This document shows, piece by piece, positions 18,365-27,565 of a stretch of 64,000 bases of DNA. The notes beneath the pieces are model-generated. The model ran no database searches. It was not told the DNA's origin and worked only from the letters and a program-made list of their open reading frames with translations. The stretch is from Chitinophagales bacterium. Its GTDB lineage: Bacteria; Bacteroidota; Bacteroidia; Chitinophagales; CAIODY01. The stretch lies in NCBI GenBank assembly GCA_947452995.1, contig CANGEV010000002.1, forward strand, positions 127,172 through 191,171, written 5' to 3'. Position 1 is the stretch's first letter. Each line of letters opens with the position of its first letter. The translations under genes and the position numbers were made by a program.

Positions 18365-19936
18365 ATGGCAATTCCTAAGGAGCCGAGGCAGATGATGATC
18401 AACATGATGTATCTCGTGTTGACAGCCCTGTTGGCACTAAACGTGTCTGCAGAGATATTGAACGCATTTAAAATCGTGGATAAAGGTATCACAAAAGCCA
18501 AAGACGCGATTAAAACAAAAAATGCAATCACCTATAGTCAGTTAAAAAAGCAAAGCGAATTAAATCCTGGTAAAGCTAAAGAAGCGTATGATAACGCCCA
18601 AAAAGCAAAAGCCCTTTCTACTGCTTTAGATGCTGAAATCGAAAAATACAAAAAGAGCCTGATCGAAGTTTCAGGTGGCGTATTCCCTGATGGTCCTCAC
18701 AAAGGCGAATTGATGAATGATAAGGACTTGGAAGCAGGTCCACGTATCTTCATCGAAGAAGGGGAAGGAAAAAATGGTAAGGATTTGATGAATAAAATCA
18801 ACATGACACGTAAAAAGTTGTACGCGTTGATTCCTGCATCCCGTCGCCAAAAAGCGAAAGAACTGGAAGCTCGTTCTGCATTACGTGCCGAAGATTTCAA
18901 AGATCCTGAACATTCACCAGAAGAAAATAAATGGTATTTCGGTAACTTCCACATGGTACCCGTTGTAGCATGTTTGGCTATCCTAAATGGTATTCAACAA
19001 AATATCAAAACTGCTGAAGCAGACGTAATTAACGAATGTTTAATGTCTATCGGCGCTGATGATTTCAAGTTTGATACCTTGGTAGCTCGTGTTGTTCCAG
19101 AAAATACTATTATTACAGAAGGTGGTCAATTTAAAGCCCATATCTTCTTGTCAGCATTCGACTCTAAAGCGGATCCAGACATCTTCGTGGGTGGTAATGC
19201 GGTGAAGGTCGATGGAGGCGAAGGTCTTTATACAGCTTCTGCTTCAGGTGAAGGTGAAAAGAAATATGCTGGTGATATCCGCGTGAAAGATCCTAATGGT
19301 CGTGTAAAGTCTTATAAATTTGATGGCTCTTACCAAGTAATTAAGCCGTTCGCTTCGGTTTCTCCGGAAAAGATGAACGTGTTTTACATGGGGGTGGAGA
19401 ATCCTATACGTATCACGGCTGCTGGTTTTACCGCAGATAAAATTGCGGTAACAATCTCTCAAGGTACAATCGCAGGTTCGGCTGGTAAATATGTCGTTAC
19501 ACAAAATAAATTAGGTTCCGCAATCGTTTCAGTAAGTGGTACTACCATTAGCGGTAAAGAAAAACGCACTGTTAAAATCGGTGATTTTCCATTCCGTGTT
19601 AAAATGATTCCTTCCCCTTATGCAACTATCGCAAACCTACAAGGTGGTGCCATCGCTGCGGATCTTTTGAAGATTCAAAAAGGGATCTCTGCCGTCCTTG
19701 ATAACTTTGACTTCGATTATAAATATGCGGTAACCAAGTTTACAGTGTATTATCGTCCTCGTCGTGGTGATCCAGCTCCTCCTGTTGTTGTGAATGGTAA
19801 CATGTTTAACGACCAAGTAAGAGCTTTGTTGAACCAAGCTAAGCCGGGTGATTCGTTCTTCTTTGAAGATATCACGGTGCAAGGTCCTGGTAATCCTCCG
19901 CGTAAAATCGGTGCAATTTCTTTCCGTCTGAATTAA
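18365..19936 (+). CDS. gldM: gliding motility/type IX secretion motor protein GldM
   Basis: A 523-residue protein with one N-terminal membrane helix (about residues 12-32, MMYLVLTALLALNVSAEI) and a long periplasmic part of four domains ending in a beta-rich tip (KPGDSFFFEDITVQGPG). It spans the periplasm as a dimer, linking the GldL motor to the GldK/GldN ring. Arg8 before the helix matches a conserved basic site in the family. gldN starts 15 bases later. Confidence 0.97.
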   Translation: MAIPKEPRQMMINMMYLVLTALLALNVSAEILNAFKIVDKGITKAKDAIKTKNAITYSQLKKQSELNPGKAKEAYDNAQKAKALSTALDAEIEKYKKSLIEVSGGVFPDGPHKGELMNDKDLEAGPRIFIEEGEGKNGKDLMNKINMTRKKLYALIPASRRQKAKELEARSALRAEDFKDPEHSPEENKWYFGNFHMVPVVACLAILNGIQQNIKTAEADVINECLMSIGADDFKFDTLVARVVPENTIITEGGQFKAHIFLSAFDSKADPDIFVGGNAVKVDGGEGLYTASASGEGEKKYAGDIRVKDPNGRVKSYKFDGSYQVIKPFASVSPEKMNVFYMGVENPIRITAAGFTADKIAVTISQGTIAGSAGKYVVTQNKLGSAIVSVSGTTISGKEKRTVKIGDFPFRVKMIPSPYATIANLQGGAIAADLLKIQKGISAVLDNFDFDYKYAVTKFTVYYRPRRGDPAPPVVVNGNMFNDQVRALLNQAKPGDSFFFEDITVQGPGNPPRKIGAISFRLN

Positions 19937-19951
19937 TAAATCTATAGAGCT

Positions 19952-20899
19952 ATGCAAAAAAGATTTTTAACATTATTGGCATTCTTCACTTTGAGCACAG
20001 CTAGCGTTTGGGCTCAAAATGATGGCGATCAAACAGGTGATCCTGCAAATGATGCAACAACTGCTTCAACTGGACCTGCAAGTGATGATCGTTTCCTTGG
20101 TGGAATGGGCGTTTACAAACGCGCTTTGCATGGTACTATTGATCAGAATGGTGCTGCTACAACTGGTGTACGTACTTTGGAATATGATTTTGTTCGTCAA
20201 TCAGATATCTACTGGCAAAAAAGAATTTGGCGCGTTATCGATTTTCGTGAGAAAATGAACTTGCCATTCATCTACCCGAAGCCAGGAGCCAAATTTTTCG
20301 AAATCATTCATCGTGCAGCGATGACTAGCGAGGAAGGTTTGAGAATGTATTCTACTGGTGAGAACGATGATCAATTCTTATCTAAAGGGATTTATATGGA
20401 TACTACGGCTTTCAAAACAGCCTTCAATGGTTCTGATACATCGTATATTCCCGATCCTAATACAGGTGAAATCGATACTGCTGTCATTGTTCGTAAAATT
20501 GATGCAGAAAAAGTAACAAAAATGCGTGTCATCGAAGACTGGTTCTTTGATGACGAATCTTCAACAATGCAAGTACGTATCTTAGGTATTTGTCCGTTGT
20601 ATCCAATGTACACTTCTTCAGGACAATTCGTTGGAGAAATTCCAATGTATTGGTTGTATTATCCTGACTTGCGTAAGGTATTGACTAAATACGAAGTATA
20701 TAACTCTCGTAACGATGCAAAACCAATGAGTTGGGATGATGTTATGGAGAATCGTTTCTTCAGCAGCTATATCTACAAAGAATCTAACGTATACGATCGT
20801 CGTATTTCTGACTATGCAAACGGTTTGGATGCATTGTTAGAAGGTGAACGTATTAAGCAAGATATCATGGATAAGGAACAATTCTTGTGGTCATATTAA
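19952..20899 (+). CDS. gldN: gliding motility/type IX secretion ring protein GldN
   Basis: A 315-residue periplasmic protein with a signal peptide (about 1-21, ending SVWAQ). Family blocks include QSDIYWQKRIWRVIDFREKM near residue 90, RVIEDWFFDDESSTM near 192 and MYWLYYPDLRKVL near 230. It partners GldK in the ring complex. It is the last gene of the operon and is followed by a terminator. Confidence 0.97.
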   Translation: MQKRFLTLLAFFTLSTASVWAQNDGDQTGDPANDATTASTGPASDDRFLGGMGVYKRALHGTIDQNGAATTGVRTLEYDFVRQSDIYWQKRIWRVIDFREKMNLPFIYPKPGAKFFEIIHRAAMTSEEGLRMYSTGENDDQFLSKGIYMDTTAFKTAFNGSDTSYIPDPNTGEIDTAVIVRKIDAEKVTKMRVIEDWFFDDESSTMQVRILGICPLYPMYTSSGQFVGEIPMYWLYYPDLRKVLTKYEVYNSRNDAKPMSWDDVMENRFFSSYIYKESNVYDRRISDYANGLDALLEGERIKQDIMDKEQFLWSY

Positions 20900-20925
20900 T
20901 TGACGATTTAATTGCCTTTAACTTT

Positions 20926-20954
20926 AAAACCCTTCTTTCAAAGAAGGGTTTTTT
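20926..20954 (+). terminator. terminator after gldN
   Basis: AAAACCCTTCTTT and its complement form a hairpin with a very short loop, followed by TTTTTT. Confidence 0.85.
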
Positions 20955-20992
20955 ATTGCCATACCGGACATAAATTTTAGAAAGTAATACTC

Positions 20993-21027
20993 ATAAAAAA
21001 AGCCCATTCGTAGAATGGGCTTTTTTA
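20993..21027 (-). terminator. terminator after clpC
   Basis: GCCCATTC-GTAG-AATGGGC hairpin flanked by an A-run and a T-run, 15 bases after the clpC stop on the minus strand. It could also work in the plus direction. Confidence 0.85.
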
Positions 21028-21041
21028 TGGGAAGTAGCGTT

Positions 21042-23558
21042 TTAAGCGCCTTTAATACTTATTTCAAGGTGATCTTCACTTGCGTGTTTATCAACCATCA
21101 AAGTGTCTCCTTCCTTCGGCTGTAGCGTTAATAAAGCCTCCGCCATAGGATCTTCTAACCATTTTTGAATCGCGCGATAGAGTGGTCGTGCACCAAAGTC
21201 AGGATCAAAGCCTTTGTCTGTTAAGAAATCTTTTGCAGCATCCGTAATTTCGAAGTGATATTTTAATTGTTCTACACGTTTTAATAAACCGCGTAAAGCA
21301 ATATCAATAATCTTGTGCATGTTCTCCTTGTTCAATGAATTGAATACGATGGTTTCATCGATACGATTCAAAAACTCAGGTGAAAAGGCCTTGGATAAAG
21401 CTTTTTCAATAACACCTTTGGTATGTTCTTCTTTCTGAGATTCGCGAGCACCAGTAGCAAAACCGACTCCTTGTCCGAAGTCCTTCACCTGACGAGCTCC
21501 AATATTGGAAGTCATGATGATAATAGTGTTTTTAAAGTCAATTTTACGACCTAAACCATCTGTTAACATACCTTCGTCAAATACTTGCAGTAATACGTTG
21601 AAGATATCCGGATGCGCTTTTTCTACTTCATCCAACAAAATAATTGAATAAGGTTTGCGACGAACTTTTTCAGTTAATTGACCACCTTCTTCGTAACCAA
21701 CATAACCCGGAGGCGCTCCAACCATGCGGCTTACATTGAATTTCTCCATGTATTCACTCATGTCTACACGAATCAATGCGTCTTCGCTATCGAACATATG
21801 ACGCGCAAGGGCCTTCGCTAACTCCGTTTTACCAACACCTGTAGGACCTAAGAAAATGAAGGTCCCGATAGGCTTTTTAGGGTCTTTCAATCCTACACGG
21901 TTACGTTGTATTGCTTTTACGATCTTCTTTACGGCTTCATCTTGGCCAATAACTTCTTGCTCAAGAGCCGAAGTCATTTGTAATAACTTCTCCGTTTCAG
22001 TCTGTGCAATACGCTTAACAGGAATACCGGTACTCATTGCAATTACTTCAGCAATATCGTCTTCCGTAATAGGGTAGCGCATTGATTTGCTATCTTCTTC
22101 CCATTTCTGACGCGCACTTTCTAGTTGAGCTTCTAATTGCTTTTCGCTATCACGTAGTTGAGCCGCTTTTTCGTATTGCTGACTCTTTACTACAACATTC
22201 TTCTCTTCCTTAATTGCATCGATTTGTTTTTCTAAATCGATTACAGCGGCAGGGACATGTATATTTTTCAAATGCACGCGTGCACCTACTTCATCTAATA
22301 CGTCGATTGCTTTATCAGGTAGTAAACGATCTGTGATGTAGCGTACGCTCATGTTTACACAAGATTCGATCGCCGCATCATCGTAAGAGACATTATGGAA
22401 CTCTTCGTAGGTTGCGCGAAGGTTTTTCAAAATTTCGACAGATTCTTCTGCTGATGGTGGGTCTACGATTACCTTTTGGAAACGACGATCTAAGGCACCA
22501 TCTTTTTCAATATATTGACGATACTCATCTAAAGTGGAAGCGCCGATACATTGGAGTTCTCCGCGGGCTAGAGCTGGCTTAAAGATATTGCTAGCATCTA
22601 ATGAACCGCTCGCTCCTCCAGCACCAACAATGGTATGTATTTCATCAATGAATAGAATAACATCTTTGTTTTTCTCTAATTCATTCATGATGGCTTTGAT
22701 ACGTTCTTCAAATTGTCCGCGATATTTTGTCCCTGCTACTAAGGCAGCGAGATCAAGCATCACAATACGTTTGTTGAATAACACACGTGAAACTTTGCGT
22801 TGAACAATAAGACGAGCTAATCCTTCAATTATAGCTGTTTTACCCACCCCCGGTTCTCCAATTAAAACAGGGTTGTTCTTTTTACGGCGAGATAAAATTT
22901 GTGATACACGTTCGATTTCTGCTTCTCGTCCAACGATAGGATCGAGGCGATCCTCTTCAGCCATCTTTGTAATATCGCGACCGAAATTGTCAAGAACAGG
23001 TGTTTTCGACTTGCTATTGGCAGCCGATTTCTTAGCGGCGCTACCACTAGGCGTTCTAGGTGCGTCAAAATCATCACTGTCTTCGTCATTACCACCACTT
23101 TCAGGTGTTTCATTACGGGGTTCTCCGTTCATCAAAGCAAGTTCTGCTTTGAATAATTCGTAGTCAATGTCGTGATGGTTCAAGATTTGCGTGGCAATAT
23201 TGTCACGATTTTTTAAAATGCTCATAAGTAAGTGTTCAGTTCCAATCATCTCACTTTTCATAGCTGTTGCCTCTAATTGTGCCCAACGCATGATGCGTTC
23301 AGCCTGCTTAGTTAAAGGTAAGTTGCCTCCAGTGCTTATGCTTGATGTTTTATCTTTGATAGAATTTTCGATTTCTTTACGCAAATCGACTAATTCAATT
23401 TTCATTGCTTTTAAAATTTTTATTGCAATGCTATCGCCTTCACGAATTAATCCAAGTAGGATATGTTCGGTACCGATATAATCTTGCCCTAATCGTATAG
23501 CCTCTTCACGGCTATAGCTAATGACCTCCTTGGCTTTGGGTGATAATTTTGTTTCCAT
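21042..23558 (-). CDS. clpC: ATP-dependent Clp protease ATP-binding subunit ClpC
   Basis: An 838-residue Hsp100 unfoldase. Two Clp N-domain repeats (about 1-145) open with [21 protein letters not shown]1 has Walker [11 protein letters not shown] near 225; a UVR motif (about 425-460) identifies ClpC rather than ClpA or ClpB; D2 has Walker [15 protein letters not shown] near 560 and the sensor block [13 protein letters not shown]. An acidic Ser/Asp-rich linker separates the N-domain and D1. It feeds substrates to ClpP. Confidence 0.97.
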   Translation of the reverse strand: METKLSPKAKEVISYSREEAIRLGQDYIGTEHILLGLIREGDSIAIKILKAMKIELVDLRKEIENSIKDKTSSISTGGNLPLTKQAERIMRWAQLEATAMKSEMIGTEHLLMSILKNRDNIATQILNHHDIDYELFKAELALMNGEPRNETPESGGNDEDSDDFDAPRTPSGSAAKKSAANSKSKTPVLDNFGRDITKMAEEDRLDPIVGREAEIERVSQILSRRKKNNPVLIGEPGVGKTAIIEGLARLIVQRKVSRVLFNKRIVMLDLAALVAGTKYRGQFEERIKAIMNELEKNKDVILFIDEIHTIVGAGGASGSLDASNIFKPALARGELQCIGASTLDEYRQYIEKDGALDRRFQKVIVDPPSAEESVEILKNLRATYEEFHNVSYDDAAIESCVNMSVRYITDRLLPDKAIDVLDEVGARVHLKNIHVPAAVIDLEKQIDAIKEEKNVVVKSQQYEKAAQLRDSEKQLEAQLESARQKWEEDSKSMRYPITEDDIAEVIAMSTGIPVKRIAQTETEKLLQMTSALEQEVIGQDEAVKKIVKAIQRNRVGLKDPKKPIGTFIFLGPTGVGKTELAKALARHMFDSEDALIRVDMSEYMEKFNVSRMVGAPPGYVGYEEGGQLTEKVRRKPYSIILLDEVEKAHPDIFNVLLQVFDEGMLTDGLGRKIDFKNTIIIMTSNIGARQVKDFGQGVGFATGARESQKEEHTKGVIEKALSKAFSPEFLNRIDETIVFNSLNKENMHKIIDIALRGLLKRVEQLKYHFEITDAAKDFLTDKGFDPDFGARPLYRAIQKWLEDPMAEALLTLQPKEGDTLMVDKHASEDHLEISIKGA

Positions 23559-23589
23559 AATTCAATTCGTTACCTCTCTTTAGATGATT

Positions 23590-23597
23590 CAAAGGTA
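23590..23597 (-). promoter_or_regulatory. -7 promoter element of clpC
   Basis: TACCTTTG on the minus strand, 31 bases before the clpC ATG. Further upstream, GTGCA-N6-TGCAC (23660-23675) is an inverted repeat between clpC and the divergent STAS gene that may bind a regulator. Confidence 0.5.
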
Positions 23598-23701
23598 CGT
23601 GTAGTATTATACGAAAATAGCATGAATTTGTTATTTGTTTTTGAAATAGGCGGATAAATGTGCATATTTGTGCACAAGTTAAACGTGCATAATACAATCC
23701 T

Positions 23702-24085
23702 ATGAAATTTACCATCGACCGTCAAGAGAAATACACTTCAATAAGTTTGCAAGTAGAGAAATTGAACTCCGTTAATGCGGCTGAGCTGAAGTCGGAAATG
23801 GTGATTTTGAATGCAGAAGGGGTTCGAAATATTATCTTGGATTTGACGCAAGTTACGTTTGTAGATTCAAGTGGATTAAGTGCTATTTTAGTTGGTTATC
23901 GTTTGTGTAATCAAGCCAATGGCTCTTATGTTGTTTGTCAGGTGGGCGACCAAGTAGCAAAACTTTTGAAAATCGCTCAGTTGGAAGAAATTTTAACAAT
24001 GGTACCTACTTTATCTGAAGCAATTGATATGGTGATGATGGATGAGATTGAACGCGAATTAGGTAGCGAAGACGATTCAGAATAA
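23702..24085 (+). CDS. STAS-domain anti-sigma factor antagonist-like protein
   Basis: A 127-residue single STAS domain of the SpoIIAA/RsbV type. VTFVDSSGLSAILVGYR holds the phospho-acceptor block, with Ser57 the likely target of a partner kinase. The C-terminus is acidic (ELGSEDDSE). No anti-sigma kinase or sigma factor is adjacent. It precedes RNase Z by 4 bases, and the pairing of a STAS gene with rnz recurs in Bacteroidota. The partner-switching role is inferred from the fold. Confidence 0.85.
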   Translation: MKFTIDRQEKYTSISLQVEKLNSVNAAELKSEMVILNAEGVRNIILDLTQVTFVDSSGLSAILVGYRLCNQANGSYVVCQVGDQVAKLLKIAQLEEILTMVPTLSEAIDMVMMDEIERELGSEDDSE

Positions 24086-24089
24086 TTTT

Positions 24090-25007
24090 ATGATTCCATT
24101 CGAGTTAACAATACTCGGTTGTGGGTCGGCATCTCCTGCAAAAGAACGAAACCCTACTGCTCAATATTTGAAATGGGGAGATCGCTCTTTTTTGTTGGAT
24201 TGTGGCGAAGGAACTCAAATGCGTATGTTGCATTACGGGTTGAAGTCGTCACGGATTGAACATATCTATATCACACATTTACACGGGGATCATTTCTTTG
24301 GGTTGATTGGCTTATTGACTACCTATGGTATGTTGAAGCGGACGTCCCCTTTGAAAATTTTTGGTCCTCCTGGTTTGGCTGCTATCATTGAGTTGCAATT
24401 AGAGCTTACAGGAAGTGTTTTGTCGTATATATTGGAATTTATTACATGGGAATCTTCCTTTGCAAAGATTTATGAAGATGAGCAATTAGAGGTGTTTACG
24501 ATTCCATTATCGCATCGAACGCCTACCTGTGGATATTTGTTTCAAGAAAAACCAGGACTACGCAAAATAGTTCGTCATTTGGTAGAATCATTGAAAATAC
24601 CAGTTGAGCAGCTTACTGCGATAAAGGAAGGTGCTGATTTTGCAGGCAGTGATGGTGTTGTTCATTTGAATGAAACAATCACTGAAGCGCCTCGTGCTAT
24701 AAAACGATTTGCATTTATTACAGATACCGTTTATCTTCCATCCATTGCTCCAATGATAGGAGAAGTTGATTTGCTATACCATGAATCAACGTTTAATAAT
24801 GAAAATGCGGACAAAGCAATCAGTACATTTCATAGTACTGCTGAGCAGGCGGCTATGATTGCGCAGGCTGCAGGAGCAAAGCGCCTTTTAATAGGGCATT
24901 TTTCAGCTAAAATAAAGAAAGATGATTTAGGTGCTTTGCTTTCGGAAGCCACCAATGTTTTCAATAATACAATCCTGGCTGAAGAGGGATTGAAAGTTGA
25001 ATTTTAG
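24090..25007 (+). CDS. rnz: ribonuclease Z
   Basis: A 305-residue metallo-beta-lactamase-fold endonuclease that trims tRNA 3' ends. The zinc motif HLHGDHFFG is near residue 64, LGCGSASPAKERNPTAQYL opens the protein, and AFITDTVY, ESTFNN and LIGHFSAK complete the metal and active-site loops. Its presence fits the tRNAs in this window, which carry no encoded CCA. It converges on rdgB with a 6-base gap and no terminator. Confidence 0.96.
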   Translation: MIPFELTILGCGSASPAKERNPTAQYLKWGDRSFLLDCGEGTQMRMLHYGLKSSRIEHIYITHLHGDHFFGLIGLLTTYGMLKRTSPLKIFGPPGLAAIIELQLELTGSVLSYILEFITWESSFAKIYEDEQLEVFTIPLSHRTPTCGYLFQEKPGLRKIVRHLVESLKIPVEQLTAIKEGADFAGSDGVVHLNETITEAPRAIKRFAFITDTVYLPSIAPMIGEVDLLYHESTFNNENADKAISTFHSTAEQAAMIAQAAGAKRLLIGHFSAKIKKDDLGALLSEATNVFNNTILAEEGLKVEF

Positions 25008-25013
25008 AAACGG

Positions 25014-25613
25014 TTAATCATGATCAGGCTTGAACTGGTTAAGTTCATTTAGAAATTCAATCATTTTTGAAGTAGCGATACTTCTATGACTCAGTTTGAT
25101 TTTTTCTTCCATGGTTAATTCGGCAAAGGAGCAATTAAAACCTTCTGGCTTAAAAATTGGGTCATACCCAAAACCGTTTGAACCAACAGGGGCTGTCAAA
25201 ATTTCACCCTTTACTTCTCCTTCAAATAGATAAGTAGTATAGTCAATAACTAGTGCAATAACAGTCATGAATTTAGCTTGGCGATTCGCTTTGCCTTTCA
25301 TCTCCTGTAAAACTTTCTCTATGTTTTTTTGATCATTTTTATCTGACCCAGCATAACGCGCACTATAAACTCCTGGTGCCCCATTCAGTGCATCGACAAT
25401 TAAGCCGGAGTCTTCGGCAAAGCAATTTCTGCCGAAGTTTTCGTACACGAACATAGCTTTCTCCTTTGCATTTTCCCAGAGCGTTTCATGCGTTTCCGGT
25501 AGCTCTCCTCTAAAAGGTAAGGTAGAAAGATCATTTATTTGATATGCTGCACCAAGTTTGGCACGCACTTCATTTACTTTATTATTATTGCCTGTAGCGA
25601 AAAGTAGTTGCAT
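25014..25613 (-). CDS. rdgB: XTP/dITP diphosphatase (HAM1 family)
   Basis: A 199-residue house-cleaning pyrophosphatase that removes ITP, XTP and dITP. MQLLFATGNNNKVNEVR opens with the family signature; AEDSGLIVDALNGAPGVYSARY and FGYDPIF complete it (the last two in different thirds of the protein). The ATG at 25613 gives the exact family start; a longer reading would overlap the upstream gene. It lies 8 bases downstream of the next gene, in one operon. Confidence 0.96.
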   Translation of the reverse strand: MQLLFATGNNNKVNEVRAKLGAAYQINDLSTLPFRGELPETHETLWENAKEKAMFVYENFGRNCFAEDSGLIVDALNGAPGVYSARYAGSDKNDQKNIEKVLQEMKGKANRQAKFMTVIALVIDYTTYLFEGEVKGEILTAPVGSNGFGYDPIFKPEGFNCSFAELTMEEKIKLSHRSIATSKMIEFLNELNQFKPDHD

Positions 25614-25621
25614 AGCACTGA

Positions 25622-26089
25622 TTAAGGTTGAGTGATTTTTTTCCAAGCTTCCCAAAAAGCTAATTTAAGTTCTTTTTGAGCATCTAACGAAATAGGATGT
25701 TGGGTAAAAAGGCAATTGGTGTTTTGATAAAGGATATTATGGTTAAATCGCATATCAATCCACCATTTTAATTGGGCAGGTGTAATGCCAAAACATACTA
25801 GTTGTGCAGGGTTAAAACTCTCGAGCAATGCTAAGAGTGTGGTGGATTGACTAGTTTCCAAGCCAAGGTAATAAACATCGTTATCTGTCCATTTTCCTGC
25901 TGCGACGATGCGTTTAAGGATTGCCAAACATTGTACTTTTTCTGCTTCATTATCAAAAGTATACATTAGGATAACGCGCTTTAGAAATCCACCTTCAACA
26001 CTCGGTTTACCCAGGAATAGTGGTTCATTTGGCAATGAAACCATTAAGTTGGATTTCCCCTCCCATAAAGCATAAGCTTCTGCATTCAT
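25622..26089 (-). CDS. conserved hypothetical protein, possibly HolD (psi)-like
   Basis: A 155-residue soluble protein with no certain family. It alternates hydrophobic strands and helices: RVILMYTF, ALLESFNPAQLVCFGITPAQL and a tail with HPISLDAQKELKLAFWEAWK. The order of strand, helix, a G-I-T-P loop, then a short HP motif and a Trp-rich last helix is reminiscent of the DNA polymerase III psi subunit, but this is only a pattern impression. It is co-transcribed with rdgB. Confidence 0.6.
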   Translation of the reverse strand: MNAEAYALWEGKSNLMVSLPNEPLFLGKPSVEGGFLKRVILMYTFDNEAEKVQCLAILKRIVAAGKWTDNDVYYLGLETSQSTTLLALLESFNPAQLVCFGITPAQLKWWIDMRFNHNILYQNTNCLFTQHPISLDAQKELKLAFWEAWKKITQP

Positions 26090-26162
26090 AACAAGGTAAA
26101 GCTAAAAAGAAAAATTGAGATTAAATGAGATGAGGAGAGTGATAATTCTGATTCTTGATTTG

Positions 26163-26170
26163 TACCTTTG
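26163..26170 (+). promoter_or_regulatory. -7 promoter element of purC
   Basis: TACCTTTG ends 4 bases before the purC ATG, so transcription would start at or within a few bases of the start codon. It supports the ATG at 26175 over one at 26115. Confidence 0.5.
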
Positions 26171-26174
26171 CAGT

Positions 26175-27092
26175 ATGGCAACGTATCAATTTAAACAACA
26201 AACAGGTTTTTATAAAGGGAAAGTACGTGATGTATATTCTATTGCCGATGATAAATTGGTAATGGTGGTATCTGATCGGATATCAGCTTTTGATGTAATT
26301 TTACCTCGTCCGATACCATTCAAGGGTCAAGTATTGAATCAAACTGCGGCCTACTTCTTGAATGCAACAAAAGATATTGTTTCCAATTGGCTATTGGCAA
26401 GTCCTTTACCAAACGTTAGTTTGGGCATAAAATGTACGACCTATCCTATTGAAGTGGTGGTAAGAGGTTATTTAGCTGGTCATGCTTGGCGTACCTATAA
26501 TAACGGCTTGCGAGAGTTATGTGGTGTTGCGCTGCCTGAAGGTCTGAAAGAAAATGACCCATTACCAACCCCAATCATTACCCCTACCACTAAGGCGCAT
26601 GAAGGGCATGACGAGGATATATCACGGGAGCAAATCATTACGAGGGGCTTATTGACTGCGGAAGATTACGATAAATTATGCGCGATCGCATTAGCCTTGT
26701 TTGCACGTGGTCAGAAAATGGCAAATGAACGAGGCTTGATTTTAGTGGATACAAAATACGAGTTCGGTCATTTGAATGGAGAAGTTATTTTAATTGATGA
26801 AATCCACACGCCCGACAGTAGTAGATATTTTTATTTGGAAGGGTATGAGTCACGTCAGAATAATGGAGAGGCCCAATTGCAGCTGTCTAAGGAGTTTGTT
26901 CGTCAGTGGCTTATAGAAAATGGTTTTCAAGGAAAGGATGATCAAGTGGTGCCAGAGATGTCTGATGCTTGGGTGAATGAAATTTCAGCTCGTTATATTA
27001 AATTGTACGAAGAGGTAACTCGACTTAAATTTGAAGCAAAGGAAATGCCTTCGAAGGAAGAAGTTGAAGCAATTGTGAATGCCTTGTATTAA
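26175..27092 (+). CDS. purC: phosphoribosylaminoimidazole-succinocarboxamide synthase
   Basis: SAICAR synthase, which joins aspartate to CAIR in purine synthesis using ATP. The 305-residue length is that of the long form. Signatures: YKGKVRDVYSIADDKLVMVV near 12, VSDRISAFDVILP near 32, EVVVRGYLAGHAWRTY near 98 and LILVDTKYEFG near 196. The stop codon overlaps that of the convergent lipoprotein gene. No other pur gene is near. Confidence 0.97.
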   Translation: MATYQFKQQTGFYKGKVRDVYSIADDKLVMVVSDRISAFDVILPRPIPFKGQVLNQTAAYFLNATKDIVSNWLLASPLPNVSLGIKCTTYPIEVVVRGYLAGHAWRTYNNGLRELCGVALPEGLKENDPLPTPIITPTTKAHEGHDEDISREQIITRGLLTAEDYDKLCAIALALFARGQKMANERGLILVDTKYEFGHLNGEVILIDEIHTPDSSRYFYLEGYESRQNNGEAQLQLSKEFVRQWLIENGFQGKDDQVVPEMSDAWVNEISARYIKLYEEVTRLKFEAKEMPSKEEVEAIVNALY

Positions 27093-27559
27093 TTACAAAG
27101 GAAGATGATGGGCGGCGTGGTAATGATATTACTTTTGTTACCGGCTTTATCTTTTACATAAATAGAATAGCTGACAGTGTCTCGTGTATCACGACCTGGT
27201 CTGCAAGAGTTATTGCTATACATATTGATGCTAATATTACCAGTGATTTGTTTATAGCTGCCTTTTGAAGGGATGTTGGGCAAATTGAAGGTATAAGTAA
27301 AAGGCTTGTTGATACTATTAGGTCGTATATCTGTCACATAGATGGATGTATCGGCCTCTCCTAAATCACCATCGCCATCTGTAAAAGCAAATTTGAGTAC
27401 TAGGCTATCTGTGCCTATTTTTACGGGATTAGGCGTCGCGTTCAACCAAGTAAGCGCTGGTGTTGCGGGGTAGCTTGGGGCCTTTTTGCAGCAATACAAA
27501 GCTGACATTCCTCCTAAAAGGACAAATAAAGCAATATATTGACGCAAGCGGGGTTTCAT
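27089..27559 (-). CDS. hypothetical lipoprotein
   Basis: A 156-residue exported protein with a hydrophobic N-terminus ending YCCKK (lipobox-like, Cys23 or Cys24). The rest is beta-rich with an acidic loop DGDGDLGE that could bind calcium, followed by SYSIYVKDKAGNKSN, an Ig-like pattern. Such small lipoproteins are common in Bacteroidota and have no assigned role. It is 6 bases downstream of comA in the same operon. Confidence 0.7.
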   Translation of the reverse strand: MKPRLRQYIALFVLLGGMSALYCCKKAPSYPATPALTWLNATPNPVKIGTDSLVLKFAFTDGDGDLGEADTSIYVTDIRPNSINKPFTYTFNLPNIPSKGSYKQITGNISINMYSNNSCRPGRDTRDTVSYSIYVKDKAGNKSNIITTPPIIFLCN

Positions 27560-27565
27560 AAGGGC

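Noticed and set aside
22873-23163. Plus-strand frames inside clpC
   Set aside because: Serine-rich antisense shadows of a clear ClpC coding region.
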